64,000 bases of DNA. It comes from Aureimonas sp. AU12. GTDB taxonomy: Bacteria > Pseudomonadota > Alphaproteobacteria > Rhizobiales > Rhizobiaceae. Under the pieces are notes generated by a model that saw nothing but the letters and a program-made list of their open reading frames with translations, ran no database searches and was not told where the DNA came from. Both the position numbers and the translations under genes were made by a program. Location of the stretch: assembly GCF_001463705.1 (NCBI RefSeq), contig NZ_BBWH01000001.1, positions 62,001 to 126,000 on the forward strand, in the 5' to 3' direction. This document shows, piece after piece, positions 33,464 to 41,866 of the stretch (position 1 is its first letter; each line of letters begins with the position of its first letter).

Positions 33464-34291
33464 TCAGTCCGCGCCGAGTTCATTCGCCATTGGGAACTCG
33501 ATCTCGAGCCCATCATGGGCCGGACGGATGTGCCCCGGTAGCGCCGCGCAGAGCGTCGCGTAGTCCAGCGGCGTATGCATGTGCGTCAACAAGGCGTTGG
33601 GCATGCGCAAGCGCTTGATCCAGACGAGCGCCTCGTCCAGCGAGAGATGGCTGGGATGGGTCGAATACTGCAGCGCGTCGATCACCAGCAGTTCGGCGCC
33701 GTCGATCTGTTCGCAGGCCGCCGCCGGGAAATCGCTGACATCGGAACAGTAGGCAAACGGGCCGATCCGGAAGCCCAGCGAATGGATCGAGCCGTGGACC
33801 TGCGCGAACGGCTGGATCTCGATCGGTCCGCCCGGCCCGTCGATGGTGAACGGCTCGCCGGGCGTGATGAGCCGATGGCGAACGATGGGCGGATACTGGC
33901 TTCCCGGCGGCGTTCGGAAGCAATAGGCGAACGCCTCGAACAGGCGCTCGTAGGTCGGCGCATCGGCATAGAGATCGACGCGCTGGCGGCTGTCGAGAAA
34001 GTAGCCGCGGAGATCGTCGAGGCCGTGAAAATGGTCGGCATGCGGATGCGTCACTAGAACGGCGTCGATGCGGGCGACCTTTGCCGCAAGCATCTGCTCA
34101 CGAAAATCCGGGCCGCAGTCGATCACGACGACGGTGCGCCCGCGCGGTCCGATCCGCTCGACCAGAGCAGCGCAACGCGTTCGCCGGTTGCGCGGATTGG
34201 CGGGGTCGCAGGCGCCCCAGTCGCCGGTGATGCGCGGCGTACCGGGTGACGAGCCGCAGCCGAGGATCGTCAGGCGGAGCGTGTCGCCCAT
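33464..34291 (-). CDS. MBL-fold metallohydrolase (PhnP/RNase Z-like)
   Basis: A 275-residue metallo-beta-lactamase-fold enzyme. The N-terminal LTILGCGSSPGTPRI and the zinc motif VLVTHPHADHFHGLDDLRGYF are diagnostic, and later histidines in LLTHMHTPLDY complete the site. The arrangement resembles PhnP-type phosphodiesterases, but there are no phosphonate genes nearby, so a specific substrate cannot be given. ATG 34291 lies four bases from the tatD stop, favouring it over the longer frame. It is the last gene of the rlpA-dac-tmk-holB-metG-tatD run. Confidence 0.87.
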   Translation of the reverse strand: MGDTLRLTILGCGSSPGTPRITGDWGACDPANPRNRRTRCAALVERIGPRGRTVVVIDCGPDFREQMLAAKVARIDAVLVTHPHADHFHGLDDLRGYFLDSRQRVDLYADAPTYERLFEAFAYCFRTPPGSQYPPIVRHRLITPGEPFTIDGPGGPIEIQPFAQVHGSIHSLGFRIGPFAYCSDVSDFPAAACEQIDGAELLVIDALQYSTHPSHLSLDEALVWIKRLRMPNALLTHMHTPLDYATLCAALPGHIRPAHDGLEIEFPMANELGAD

Positions 34292-34295
34292 CGCG

Positions 34296-35102
34296 TCACG
34301 AGACCGGACGCGGGTCCGGGACCTTTCGGAACAGCCGGAAGAAGTTGTCGCTCGTCGCCTGAGCAATCCCGGCGAGATCCGTACCTTTCACGCTGGCCAG
34401 CACCTCGGCGGTGTGGCGGACATAGGCCGGCTCATTGCGTTTGCCGCGAAACGGCGGCGGCGCCAGATACGGTGCGTCGGTCTCCACGAGAAGCCGTTCC
34501 ATCGGCACGTCCGCTGCGATGTCGCGGATCTCCTGAGACTTGTTGAAGGTCAGGATGCCCGAGAACGACACATAGCCGCCGAGTTCGACGCCGACCTCCG
34601 CCAGCCGGCGCCCGGACGAAAAGCAATGGAGGATGAACGGGAACGCGCCCTCCACGGTTTCCTCGCGCAGGATCGTTTCCATGTCGTCGTCGGCCGCCCG
34701 CGCGTGGATGACGAGCGGGAGGCCGGTCTCGCGCGCAGCCGCGATCTGCCGGCGGAAGACGGTGGCCTGCACGTCGCGCGGAGCGCGGTCGTAGAAGTAG
34801 TCGAGACCGGCCTCGCCGATCGCGACGATGCGTGGGCCGGCGCTCAGGCGAACGAGTTCCGACGTCGCGATGTCGGGCTCGTCGGCGGCATTCAGAGGAT
34901 GCGTGCCGACCGAGGCATAGACATTGGGATAGCGTTCGGTGAGCGCCACGAGGTTGGGCAGCTTCGACACGTAGGTCGAGATCGTCACCATCAGCCCGAC
35001 GCCGTTGGCTGCTGCACGAGCCACAAGGTCGTCGCGCTCCTCGTCGAACTCGGCAAAGTCCAGGTGGCAGTGGCTGTCGACGAGGAACGGTTCGGAGGTC
35101 AT
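34296..35102 (-). CDS. tatD: TatD-family metal-dependent hydrolase
   Basis: A 268-residue TatD-type DNase/hydrolase with a metal-dependent TIM barrel. Visible ligands are the HxH of [13 protein letters not shown], the glutamate of [14 protein letters not shown], histidines in [12 protein letters not shown] and FILHCFSSG, and the aspartate in [21 protein letters not shown]. Family members have 3'-5' exonuclease activity and roles in DNA or RNA quality control. The ATG overlaps the metG stop (ATGA). metG-tatD-MBL is a frequent trio in this order. Confidence 0.94.
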   Translation of the reverse strand: MTSEPFLVDSHCHLDFAEFDEERDDLVARAAANGVGLMVTISTYVSKLPNLVALTERYPNVYASVGTHPLNAADEPDIATSELVRLSAGPRIVAIGEAGLDYFYDRAPRDVQATVFRRQIAAARETGLPLVIHARAADDDMETILREETVEGAFPFILHCFSSGRRLAEVGVELGGYVSFSGILTFNKSQEIRDIAADVPMERLLVETDAPYLAPPPFRGKRNEPAYVRHTAEVLASVKGTDLAGIAQATSDNFFRLFRKVPDPRPVS

Positions 35103-36646
35103 GCGGCCTGCGGATCCTGCTCCACGAAACGCGGGAAGATGCCGACCGGTGCCGGCAGCGGACGACCGGGTTCCAGAACGCGTCCCTGCGCCAGTTCGAC
35201 GAAGCTGCGTTCATGCGGCTCGACCGCCAGGATGTCGAGAAGCTTGGCGCAGGAGTCCGGCATCACCGGCTGAAGCAGGATGGCGAAGCGGCGCACGACT
35301 TCCGCCGTCACGTAGAGGACGGTTCCCATGCGGGCGGTGTCGATCTTGCGCAGCACCCAGGGCTCCTGTCCCGCGAAGTAGCGGTTCGTCTCCGAGACGG
35401 CAGACATGACGGCCGAGAGCATGCCGTGCAATTCCTGCCGATCGATCGCCGCGCGACACTTTTCTAGAAGAAGTCCGGTCATCTCGAGGATCGCCTGGTC
35501 CGCTTCGGTGAAGGCGCCGGGATGCGGCACCCTGCCCTCGCAGTTCTTGGCGATCATCGAAAGCGAGCGCTGCGCGAGATTACCGAGGTCGTTGGCGAGT
35601 TCGGAGTTCATCCGCGCGACGATCGCCTCGTGCGAGTAGTTGCCGTCCTGGCCGAACGGCACCTCACGCAGAAGGAAATAGCGGAACGGGTCCAGGCCAT
35701 AGGCGTCGATCAGCGCCAGCGGATCGATGACGTTGCCGACCGACTTCGACATCTTCTCCCCGCGATTGAACAGGAAGCCGTGGACGAAGATCCGCTTCGG
35801 CAGATCAATACCCGCCGACATGAGGAAGGCCGGCCAGTAGACGGCGTGGAACCGCACGATGTCCTTGCCGATGACATGAAGGTCGGCGGGCCAGAAGGCC
35901 TTGCGCTCGCCGTCCTCGAGATAGCCGGTCGCCGTCAGGTAGTTCGTCAGCGCGTCGACCCACACATACATCACGTGCCGTTCGTCGCCGGGCACCGGGA
36001 TGCCCCAGTCGAAGGTGGTGCGCGAGATCGACAGGTCGCGAAGGCCCGAACGCACGAAGGACAGGATCTCGTTGCGCCGCTCGGCCGGGCCGATGAATTC
36101 GGGATGCGCCTCGTAATGCGCCATCAGGCGATCGGTGAAAGCCGAAAGCTTGAAGAAGTAGCTGGCTTCCTCAACCCATTCGACCGGCGTGCCCTGCGGC
36201 CCCAACCGCACGCCGCCCTCGCCGAGGCGCGTCTCGTCCTCGGCGTAATAGGCTTCGTCGCGGATCGAATACCAGCCGGCATAGGACCCCTTGTAGATGT
36301 CGCCGGCATCCGCCATCCGGCGCCAGATCTCCTGGCTGGCGCGCTTGTGCCGTTCCTCGGTGGTGCGGATGAAGTCGTCGTTCGAGCTGCCGACGCGGCG
36401 TCCCATTTCCTGGAATTCGGCCGAGTTGCGGGCCGCGAGGTCGGCGGGTTCGATGCCCAGCGCGCGGGCCGTCTGCAGCATCTTGATGCCGTGCTCGTCG
36501 GTGCCGGTGAGAAACAGAACCTCGTAGCCGTCCAGCCGCTTGAACCGCGCGATGGTGTCAGTCGCGATGAGTTCGTAGGCATGGCCGATATGCGGCCGAC
36601 CGTTCGGATAGGAAATCGCGGTGGTCAGGTAGAAGCGCTCGGACAT
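35099..36646 (-). CDS. metG: Methionyl-tRNA synthetase
   Basis: MetG charges tRNA-Met. The 515 residues show the class I HIGH motif in [15 protein letters not shown], the editing/connective region, the tryptophan-rich methionine pocket, and KMSKS in [14 protein letters not shown], followed by an anticodon-binding helical domain. The C-terminal EMAP-like dimerisation domain of the E. coli enzyme is missing, which matches the shorter form found in many bacteria. Only about 80 bases separate it from holB. Confidence 0.97.
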   Translation of the reverse strand: MSERFYLTTAISYPNGRPHIGHAYELIATDTIARFKRLDGYEVLFLTGTDEHGIKMLQTARALGIEPADLAARNSAEFQEMGRRVGSSNDDFIRTTEERHKRASQEIWRRMADAGDIYKGSYAGWYSIRDEAYYAEDETRLGEGGVRLGPQGTPVEWVEEASYFFKLSAFTDRLMAHYEAHPEFIGPAERRNEILSFVRSGLRDLSISRTTFDWGIPVPGDERHVMYVWVDALTNYLTATGYLEDGERKAFWPADLHVIGKDIVRFHAVYWPAFLMSAGIDLPKRIFVHGFLFNRGEKMSKSVGNVIDPLALIDAYGLDPFRYFLLREVPFGQDGNYSHEAIVARMNSELANDLGNLAQRSLSMIAKNCEGRVPHPGAFTEADQAILEMTGLLLEKCRAAIDRQELHGMLSAVMSAVSETNRYFAGQEPWVLRKIDTARMGTVLYVTAEVVRRFAILLQPVMPDSCAKLLDILAVEPHERSFVELAQGRVLEPGRPLPAPVGIFPRFVEQDPQAA

Positions 36647-36729
36647 GTCGACAGTCTTGCAAGCTTGAGAAGGTTGGGACGGAGATAGACCATTGCGGCA
36701 GTTGCCTCAACGCCGCTGGCCACCGGGAT

Positions 36730-37791
36730 TCAGCGCTCCCCGCCGAACTCGGCCCGTGCCGCATACAATCGCGCGAAGAAAGTAAGCATCATCTGCTTGC
36801 GGTCGAGATTGAAAGCGGTGGCCTCGCGCCAGCGCGCGGCTTCTGTTTGCCAGAGCCGCGCCATGATCTCGGCGCCCGCGACATCCCCTCGCTCGACGCG
36901 CCCCCGCGCCTCGGCTGAAACCTTACCGAGCAGCGCCTCGAGCAGCAGCGCCCAGGCGGCCTCGCGGCCCTTCTGAAGCAGCGCGTCGAGCGTCGACTGG
37001 ATGGCGCTCCAGTCCGGCCTTGGCGCGGCATAGAGGCGGTCGGCCTGCGCTCCGACCTCCAGCCCGCCGTTCGTCAGCATCAGCAGCGCATCCCGCAGGC
37101 TGCCCCCCGACATCGCCACGGCGGTGCGAATGCCTTCAGCGCCCGCGCTCGGCTGTAGATCGGTGAGTGCCTCTGCGATGACATCGCTCGCAAGCGGTTC
37201 GAACCGAAGGACCCGGCAGCGCGAGCGAATGGTCGGCAGCAGTCGACCGGGCGTGTGGTTGGCAATGAGGAACAGCGAGCGCTCCGGCGGCTCCTCCAGC
37301 GTCTTCAGCAATGCGTTGGCAGCGCTGCGATTGAGGTCGTCGGCGGGATCGATGATGGCGATGCGCCATCCGCCGCCGGCGGTGGCTCGGAAGAACTGGT
37401 TCAGCCGGCGGATCTCGTCAACCGTGATCTGCGTCTTGAAGCCGTCACCGCGATCGACGCGTGGGCGGCTGAGGTGGATGAGGTTCGGATGGCTGCCCTG
37501 TGCGATCTGCCGCACGGCGGGGTGTTCGGGATCGAACATGGGTTCCGTGTCCGACCCGCCTCGCAACGTCGATGGCCCGCCCAGCACCATGCGCGCAAAG
37601 GCGAAGGCCGTGGTCGCCTTCCCAATACCGTTGGGCCCCTGCATCAGCCAGGCATGATGCATCCGGCCGCCTTCGAAGGCCTGCTGCAACTCATGCCATT
37701 CGGCCGAGCGCCCGCGCAGACGCAGAGTCGCGGATGGTGGCGACACCTCGTCGAGATCGTCATGGCCCTCCTGCGGCGCGATTTCGCTCAT
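36730..37791 (-). CDS. holB: DNA polymerase III delta-prime subunit
   Basis: Delta-prime is a clamp-loader subunit that helps place the beta sliding clamp. The 353 residues contain an AAA+-type fold with a P-loop reading QGPNGIGKATTAFAFARM, where the usual Ser/Thr after GK is alanine. Delta-prime is a stator that does not need to hydrolyse ATP, so this is expected. The SRC motif is seen in TIRSRCRVLRFEP. The start at ATG 37791 is fixed by ATGA overlap with tmk; the much longer open frame upstream only runs through tmk in another frame. Confidence 0.92.
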   Translation of the reverse strand: MSEIAPQEGHDDLDEVSPPSATLRLRGRSAEWHELQQAFEGGRMHHAWLMQGPNGIGKATTAFAFARMVLGGPSTLRGGSDTEPMFDPEHPAVRQIAQGSHPNLIHLSRPRVDRGDGFKTQITVDEIRRLNQFFRATAGGGWRIAIIDPADDLNRSAANALLKTLEEPPERSLFLIANHTPGRLLPTIRSRCRVLRFEPLASDVIAEALTDLQPSAGAEGIRTAVAMSGGSLRDALLMLTNGGLEVGAQADRLYAAPRPDWSAIQSTLDALLQKGREAAWALLLEALLGKVSAEARGRVERGDVAGAEIMARLWQTEAARWREATAFNLDRKQMMLTFFARLYAARAEFGGER

Positions 37792-38489
37792 GCTTCGCGT
37801 CGCCGTTCGACGGCACCACCAGCGTCGGCCCAACGCGGCAGACGCGAGCGGAAGGCAGCCTCCACCGCAGCTTCGATGGCCTCGGCATTTCCGGTCGCGT
37901 CGATGACCACGCAGCGATCGGGCTCCTGATGCGCGATCTCCAGGAAGGCTTGGCGACGTCGTTCGTGAATGGCGAGATCTTCCTTCTCGAACCGGTCCAC
38001 CGCCCGCCCCGATCGGCGCACGGCCGCCCGGTGCAGGCCGATCTCGGCGGGCACGTCGAGGAGAAGCGTCAGGTCGGGACCGCGCATTTCCAGCGTCGCA
38101 TCCTCCAGGCTTTGCAGAAACTCGGCATCGGCGCCGTCGCTCGATCCCTGATAGGCCCGCGTCGAATCGTGGAACCTGTCGCAGAGCACGATGGCATCGC
38201 GGTCCAGCGCCGGCAGGATGAGCGAGGTCAGGTGATCGAGCCGCGCGGCAGCAAACAGGATCGCCTCCATCTCGTTGCCGAGGCTCTCGGCCGCGCCGGA
38301 CAGGATGATCTGACGCAGCGCGTCGGCCCCGGGCGTTCCCCCAGGCTCCCGAGTTTCCACGACGTCGAAGCCGCGACCGCGCAGCCGCGCGGCCAGACGT
38401 GCGATCTGCGTCGTCTTCCCGCTGCCCTCGCCGCCTTCGAACGTGACGAAGCAGCCGACACCGCTGCGCGTTTCCACTGTGGGCGGCAT
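37788..38489 (-). CDS. tmk: Thymidylate kinase
   Basis: Tmk phosphorylates dTMP to dTDP. The 233 residues have the P-loop FEGGEGSGKTTQIARLAARL, the DRxH-type motif in LCDRFHDSTRAYQG, and the lid region near DRFEKEDLAIHERRRQAFL. Its ATG shares a base with the stop of the preceding carboxypeptidase gene, and its stop overlaps holB, so the dac-tmk-holB genes are tightly coupled. The C-terminus carries about 20 extra alanine/arginine-rich residues. Confidence 0.96.
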   Translation of the reverse strand: MPPTVETRSGVGCFVTFEGGEGSGKTTQIARLAARLRGRGFDVVETREPGGTPGADALRQIILSGAAESLGNEMEAILFAAARLDHLTSLILPALDRDAIVLCDRFHDSTRAYQGSSDGADAEFLQSLEDATLEMRGPDLTLLLDVPAEIGLHRAAVRRSGRAVDRFEKEDLAIHERRRQAFLEIAHQEPDRCVVIDATGNAEAIEAAVEAAFRSRLPRWADAGGAVERRREA

Positions 38490-39682
38490 CAGAGACTGCG
38501 AATCCAGCCGAAGGCCAACTCGCGAGCGGCATCGAGAGCCTTCATCGAGAACGTCCCCTCGACGACGTCTTCGGCCGCAAAGAGGTCTCGCCGAAGGTTC
38601 GTCTTGCCATCGACCTTGATCTCGAGCGTTCCGATTTTGGCGCCCTTTCCGATCGGCGCCCGCAACGGCCCGTCATAGACGACGGCGGCGGCCGTCAGCG
38701 TCCTGTCGGCGGGAACGTAGGCGACGAGGTCGTCCTGCAGGACTAGAGGGACGCTCTGCGACAGCCCACCGAAGACGTCGGCGAAACCGACCGTCTCGCC
38801 GCCCGTGAACAGGCGGCGGCGCTCGAAATTGTCCTGCGTCCAGTTGGCCAGCCTTTCGGTCTCCTTCGTGCGAATGGCGTCGGTTTCCAAACCGGCGAGC
38901 ACCAGCACCGTCCGGCGTCCGCCCCGATCGGTGACCCCGACGATCGAATAGCCGACATCGCGCGTAAAGCCGCTGGCCATGCCGGTGGCGCCGATGTCGA
39001 GGCGCAGCAGCGGGTTGCGGTTGCGCTGGAGGATCTTGTTCCATTCGAACTGCGGCTCGGCGTAGAGCGGATACCATTGCGCATCCGCCGCCATATGCCG
39101 CGCAAGCTGAGCCATGTCCCGAGCTGTGACCGACTGACCATCGGCCGGAAGCCCGGTCGGGTTGACGAAGCGGCTGGCTGTGAGCCCCAATTCCCTCGCG
39201 CGCTCGTTCATCCGCCCGGCGAAGGCCTCTTCCGACCCGGAGAGCCCTTCCGCCAGAACGATGGCGCCGTCATTGGCCGCCTGCACGACCAGACCGCGAA
39301 CGAGCGCCTCGACCGGAACGTCGGATCGGACGGCGGCGAACATGGTGGATGTGCCGGAGGGCGCGCCGCCCGTTCGCCAGGCGTGGTTCGTCACCGGATA
39401 GGCCGTGGCCGGGCTAATTTCACCGCGCTTCAGGGCATCGAACACGACCTCGGCGGTCATCAGCTTGGCCAGCGATGCCGGCGGGAACGGTTGGTCAACA
39501 TCCTTCTCCAGAAGGATGCTTCCGGTTTCGATGTCGAGGATGAGAGCCTGACCGGCGACGGTTTCGATCGCGAAAGGCGCCTTGTCATCCGCAGCCGACG
39601 CCGGCGCCGCGATCATCAACGCTGCGAGCCACAACAAGCCGACATGGGCCATCGTCGACGCAACATGCCGTTTCGAGGTCAT
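38489..39682 (-). CDS. D-alanyl-D-alanine carboxypeptidase homologue (PBP5/DacF type) with altered active site
   Basis: A 397-residue class A low-molecular-mass penicillin-binding protein homologue. A signal peptide ends near APASA (residue 30), so it should act in the periplasm, trimming the terminal D-alanine of peptidoglycan stems. The S11 peptidase domain is followed by a PBP5-type C-terminal beta domain and a terminal amphipathic helix. The SxxK motif is intact (Ser70-Lys73 in PPASLAKLM). The second motif, normally SxN, reads Ala135-Ala-Asn137 (VVQAANDGA), and the third, normally KTG, reads Ala236-Ser-Gly238 (GMASGFT). Both replacements were confirmed in the bases. It may be an inactive or altered enzyme. 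ATG 39682 follows from the signal peptide. Confidence 0.9.
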   Translation of the reverse strand: MTSKRHVASTMAHVGLLWLAALMIAAPASAADDKAPFAIETVAGQALILDIETGSILLEKDVDQPFPPASLAKLMTAEVVFDALKRGEISPATAYPVTNHAWRTGGAPSGTSTMFAAVRSDVPVEALVRGLVVQAANDGAIVLAEGLSGSEEAFAGRMNERARELGLTASRFVNPTGLPADGQSVTARDMAQLARHMAADAQWYPLYAEPQFEWNKILQRNRNPLLRLDIGATGMASGFTRDVGYSIVGVTDRGGRRTVLVLAGLETDAIRTKETERLANWTQDNFERRRLFTGGETVGFADVFGGLSQSVPLVLQDDLVAYVPADRTLTAAAVVYDGPLRAPIGKGAKIGTLEIKVDGKTNLRRDLFAAEDVVEGTFSMKALDAARELAFGWIRSL

Positions 39683-39793
39683 CTGAACTTCCGCAATCTG
39701 CCGTCTTCTCGCGGGTCGAAGACTAGCAGGTCGACAGCGAACCCGCACGACAAGTTCGAGCGTACGGCTCGTTTTGATGAAGCGGAAAGCGTG

Positions 39794-40954
39794 TCAGTCG
39801 CGCAGGACGAAGGCACCATCGGCGCCCGCCTGCCAGAGCTTTTCGAGCAATCCGTCGATGTCCTGCCCGGCATGAACGTTCAAGGCGAGCGAAACCCCGG
39901 CGGCATCCCGGTCCTCGACGAGATCCGCATGGTCCCGGGCGATCTCGCCGATGCGCATCAGGAGCCCGAGATCCTCGACGACGCCGATTTCGATCCGCTC
40001 CTGCGGGTCGACGTTGGCGACCTGAGCGGTCAGGGCATCGAGCGCCGCAACCGAACCCGACTTCGTGCCTGAGGATGCATAGGAGAGCGCGAAGCCGCGG
40101 GGCTTGGGAACAGGCGCATCGCCAGCGCTGCCGATGTCGTAATTGTCGATCAGGCTTTCGATCGACGGCGTCGTCGGGGCCGGCTTGACACCGGGCAGCG
40201 ACGGGATGGCTTTCGGCGCGGCAAAGGCGGATGCGATCATCAGCGGCTGGCGGGACGGACGATCATTGGAGGCGATCATCACACCGCTCGCCAGCCCGTC
40301 GTCGACCGGCCGACCGGCTGCGGGACGATAGGATGCCATCAGCATCTTGGTGTCGTCCCCTTCCAGCGGGGCCCGTCCGACATACTCGACCTTCACGTCG
40401 GCGACGCCGGCATTCTGGAAGCCGAGAAGCTCGGCGGCCTTCGACGACACGTCGAGGACGCGGTCGTGGACGTAGGGGCCACGATCGTTGACGCGAACCA
40501 CCACCGAACTGCCGTTCTTGCGGTTGGTCACGCGAGCGTAGGACGGCAACGGGAACGTCGGATGTGCCGCCGACAGATGGTACATGTCGTAGATTTCGCC
40601 GTTGGCGGTCAGGCGGCCGTGGAAGTTGGAGCCGTACCAAGAGGCCGTGCCCGACTTCACGTAGCCGGGCTCTTCCTTCGGATAGTACCACTTGCCGCGC
40701 ACGACATAGGGCTTGCCGACCTGATCACGTCCGCCGCCTTTAGGCACGCGCTTCAAGCGCGTCATGCGGGGGCTCGCCTTCACGCCGAAGATGCTGGAAC
40801 TGAAGATCGGCGCGTCGTCGTCGGGGGCGAGCTCCTCGTGTTCGCCGTGCGTCGACGAAGAACTGGACTGGCAGGCGGAGAGCGTCAGCACGGCGCAGGT
40901 CGCGACAGCCACGAGCGCAGTCTGACGACGAAATGATCCCCCGATCGATTTCAT
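39794..40954 (-). CDS. rlpA: RlpA-like septal ring lipoprotein
   Basis: RlpA proteins are outer-membrane-linked lytic transglycosylases or binders of denuded glycan. The 386 residues start with a lipoprotein signal (lipobox LSAC, Cys28). The double-psi beta-barrel domain lies at about residues 95-195: SGTASWYGSNFHGRLTANGEIYDMY contains the catalytic Glu/Asp region, and VVVRVNDRGPYVHDRVLDVS is the family's second signature. A long variable region follows. The last 75 residues (RIEIGVVEDLGLLMRIGEIA onwards) look like a diverged SPOR domain, which would target denuded septal glycan. The D,D-carboxypeptidase homologue follows it by about 110 bases. Confidence 0.9.
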   Translation of the reverse strand: MKSIGGSFRRQTALVAVATCAVLTLSACQSSSSSTHGEHEELAPDDDAPIFSSSIFGVKASPRMTRLKRVPKGGGRDQVGKPYVVRGKWYYPKEEPGYVKSGTASWYGSNFHGRLTANGEIYDMYHLSAAHPTFPLPSYARVTNRKNGSSVVVRVNDRGPYVHDRVLDVSSKAAELLGFQNAGVADVKVEYVGRAPLEGDDTKMLMASYRPAAGRPVDDGLASGVMIASNDRPSRQPLMIASAFAAPKAIPSLPGVKPAPTTPSIESLIDNYDIGSAGDAPVPKPRGFALSYASSGTKSGSVAALDALTAQVANVDPQERIEIGVVEDLGLLMRIGEIARDHADLVEDRDAAGVSLALNVHAGQDIDGLLEKLWQAGADGAFVLRD

Positions 40955-41406
40955 TCGGTCGTTCCCCTCAACTCTGGCCTGCGCACGCTCGATACGATCG
41001 CGCCCATACCTCTCCCGAAAAGATTACCAGCAGATAAAAATGGAGATCAACAGTCCAAATCTGTGGCCGAAGACGGTTGTGGAAAACTGTTCGAGTTGAC
41101 TGTTGCCGTCTCGGCACAGGAGGCCGGCAAGGGGTCAGACTGCGGTGTTGCCTACGATTACGGGCATCTTCGACGTTTGGAACGGTCCGCCGGACCTTGG
41201 TTCACGATGCGGGAGCGTGGACGCCAAGGAAAAGATTCGTGAGCGGCTACGCCTATAGAGCAGGCGCATATCCTGTCCTTACCTAGTCCGGACCGCCGGA
41301 TCGCCCTGCCAGCAGTTTGCATCTCGTCCCCCCGCTGCGCTCGAACACGATCTGTCAGTGACGATGAGACTTCGCCAATCGACGCCATCGCCGATGTGCC
41401 GATCCG
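40955..41406. other. 452-base gene-free stretch upstream of rlpA
   Basis: No convincing gene; small open frames here lack family features. It holds a possible rlpA promoter (41021-41050) and two compact hairpins, GGTCC-GCC-GGACC (41184-41196) and TCCGG-ACCG-CCGGA (41287-41300). The upstream half could be an untranslated leader or a small RNA gene. Confidence 0.45.
41021..41050 (-). promoter_or_regulatory. Possible rlpA promoter
   Basis: Reading the minus strand, TTGATC (41050-41045), an 18-base spacer and TAATCT (41026-41021) precede the rlpA ATG by about 65 bases. Confidence 0.4.
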
Positions 41407-41610
41407 TCAGTTCGTCAATTCCACCTCGCTGACCCGAAAATGTCGCGCCAACGCCTTCAGGACGCGCGGCGAGACCTGCGTCCGTCCGTCTTCGACCGCG
41501 TGGAGAACCGAAGCCGGGATCCTCGTCGCATCGGCCACCTCATTTATGGAATGTCCGTCCGTGATCCGAAGGCGATGCAGGTTCTCGGCGAGGCTCAAAG
41601 GGGGGTCCAT
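41407..41610 (-). CDS. Small XRE-family helix-turn-helix protein
   Basis: A 67-residue protein made of little more than one Cro/C1-type helix-turn-helix: LAENLHRLRITDGHSINEVADATRIP is helices 1-3, and VEDGRTQVSPRVLKALARHFRVSEVEL the rest. The ATG at 41610 was chosen because the residues before it in the open frame have no fold. It lies between rlpA and tRNA-Ser on the same strand. Its target is unknown; it could be a solitary regulator or a remnant antitoxin, but no toxin gene is adjacent. Confidence 0.7.
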   Translation of the reverse strand: MDPPLSLAENLHRLRITDGHSINEVADATRIPASVLHAVEDGRTQVSPRVLKALARHFRVSEVELTN

Positions 41611-41728
41611 TCGAAAGCTGGTCGGAAGCCTGCTCGCAGCGGTCGTCACGCCAGCGACTGAAGGCGATGTGCAGCCGACCACGGTTGAACTGCGTGACTG
41701 CATAGGACCGCGACAGCCCGGGATCACA

Positions 41729-41818
41729 TGGCGGATGGGGTGAGATTCGAACTCACGGTACGGTTCCCCGCACGGCGGTTTTCAAGACCGCTGCCTTAAA
41801 CCACTCGGCCACCCATCC
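41729..41818 (-). tRNA. tRNA-Ser(UGA)
   Basis: A 90-base tRNA with acceptor stem GGATGGG/CCCATCC, encoded CCA (41731-41729), T-arm GTTCGAATC and a long variable arm typical of serine tRNAs. The anticodon TGA is at 41784-41782, inside the loop CTTGAAA. Confidence 0.95.
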
Positions 41819-41866
41819 CTGACATTTGCTCTATGCGAGGGAAAAGCCGAGCGCAAGCCATCGAGG

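Noticed and set aside
36730-38532. A 600-residue fusion ending in HolB
   Set aside because: The first 247 residues are tmk read in a different frame; HolB starts at ATG 37791 with normal ATGA coupling.
41158-41388. A 76-residue minus-strand frame upstream of rlpA
   Set aside because: Basic, featureless composition, no ribosome-binding site, and two hairpins lie inside it.
41407-41610. Antitoxin of a toxin-antitoxin pair
   Set aside because: The tiny XRE protein has no adjacent small toxin gene, only tRNA-Ser and a gene-free gap.
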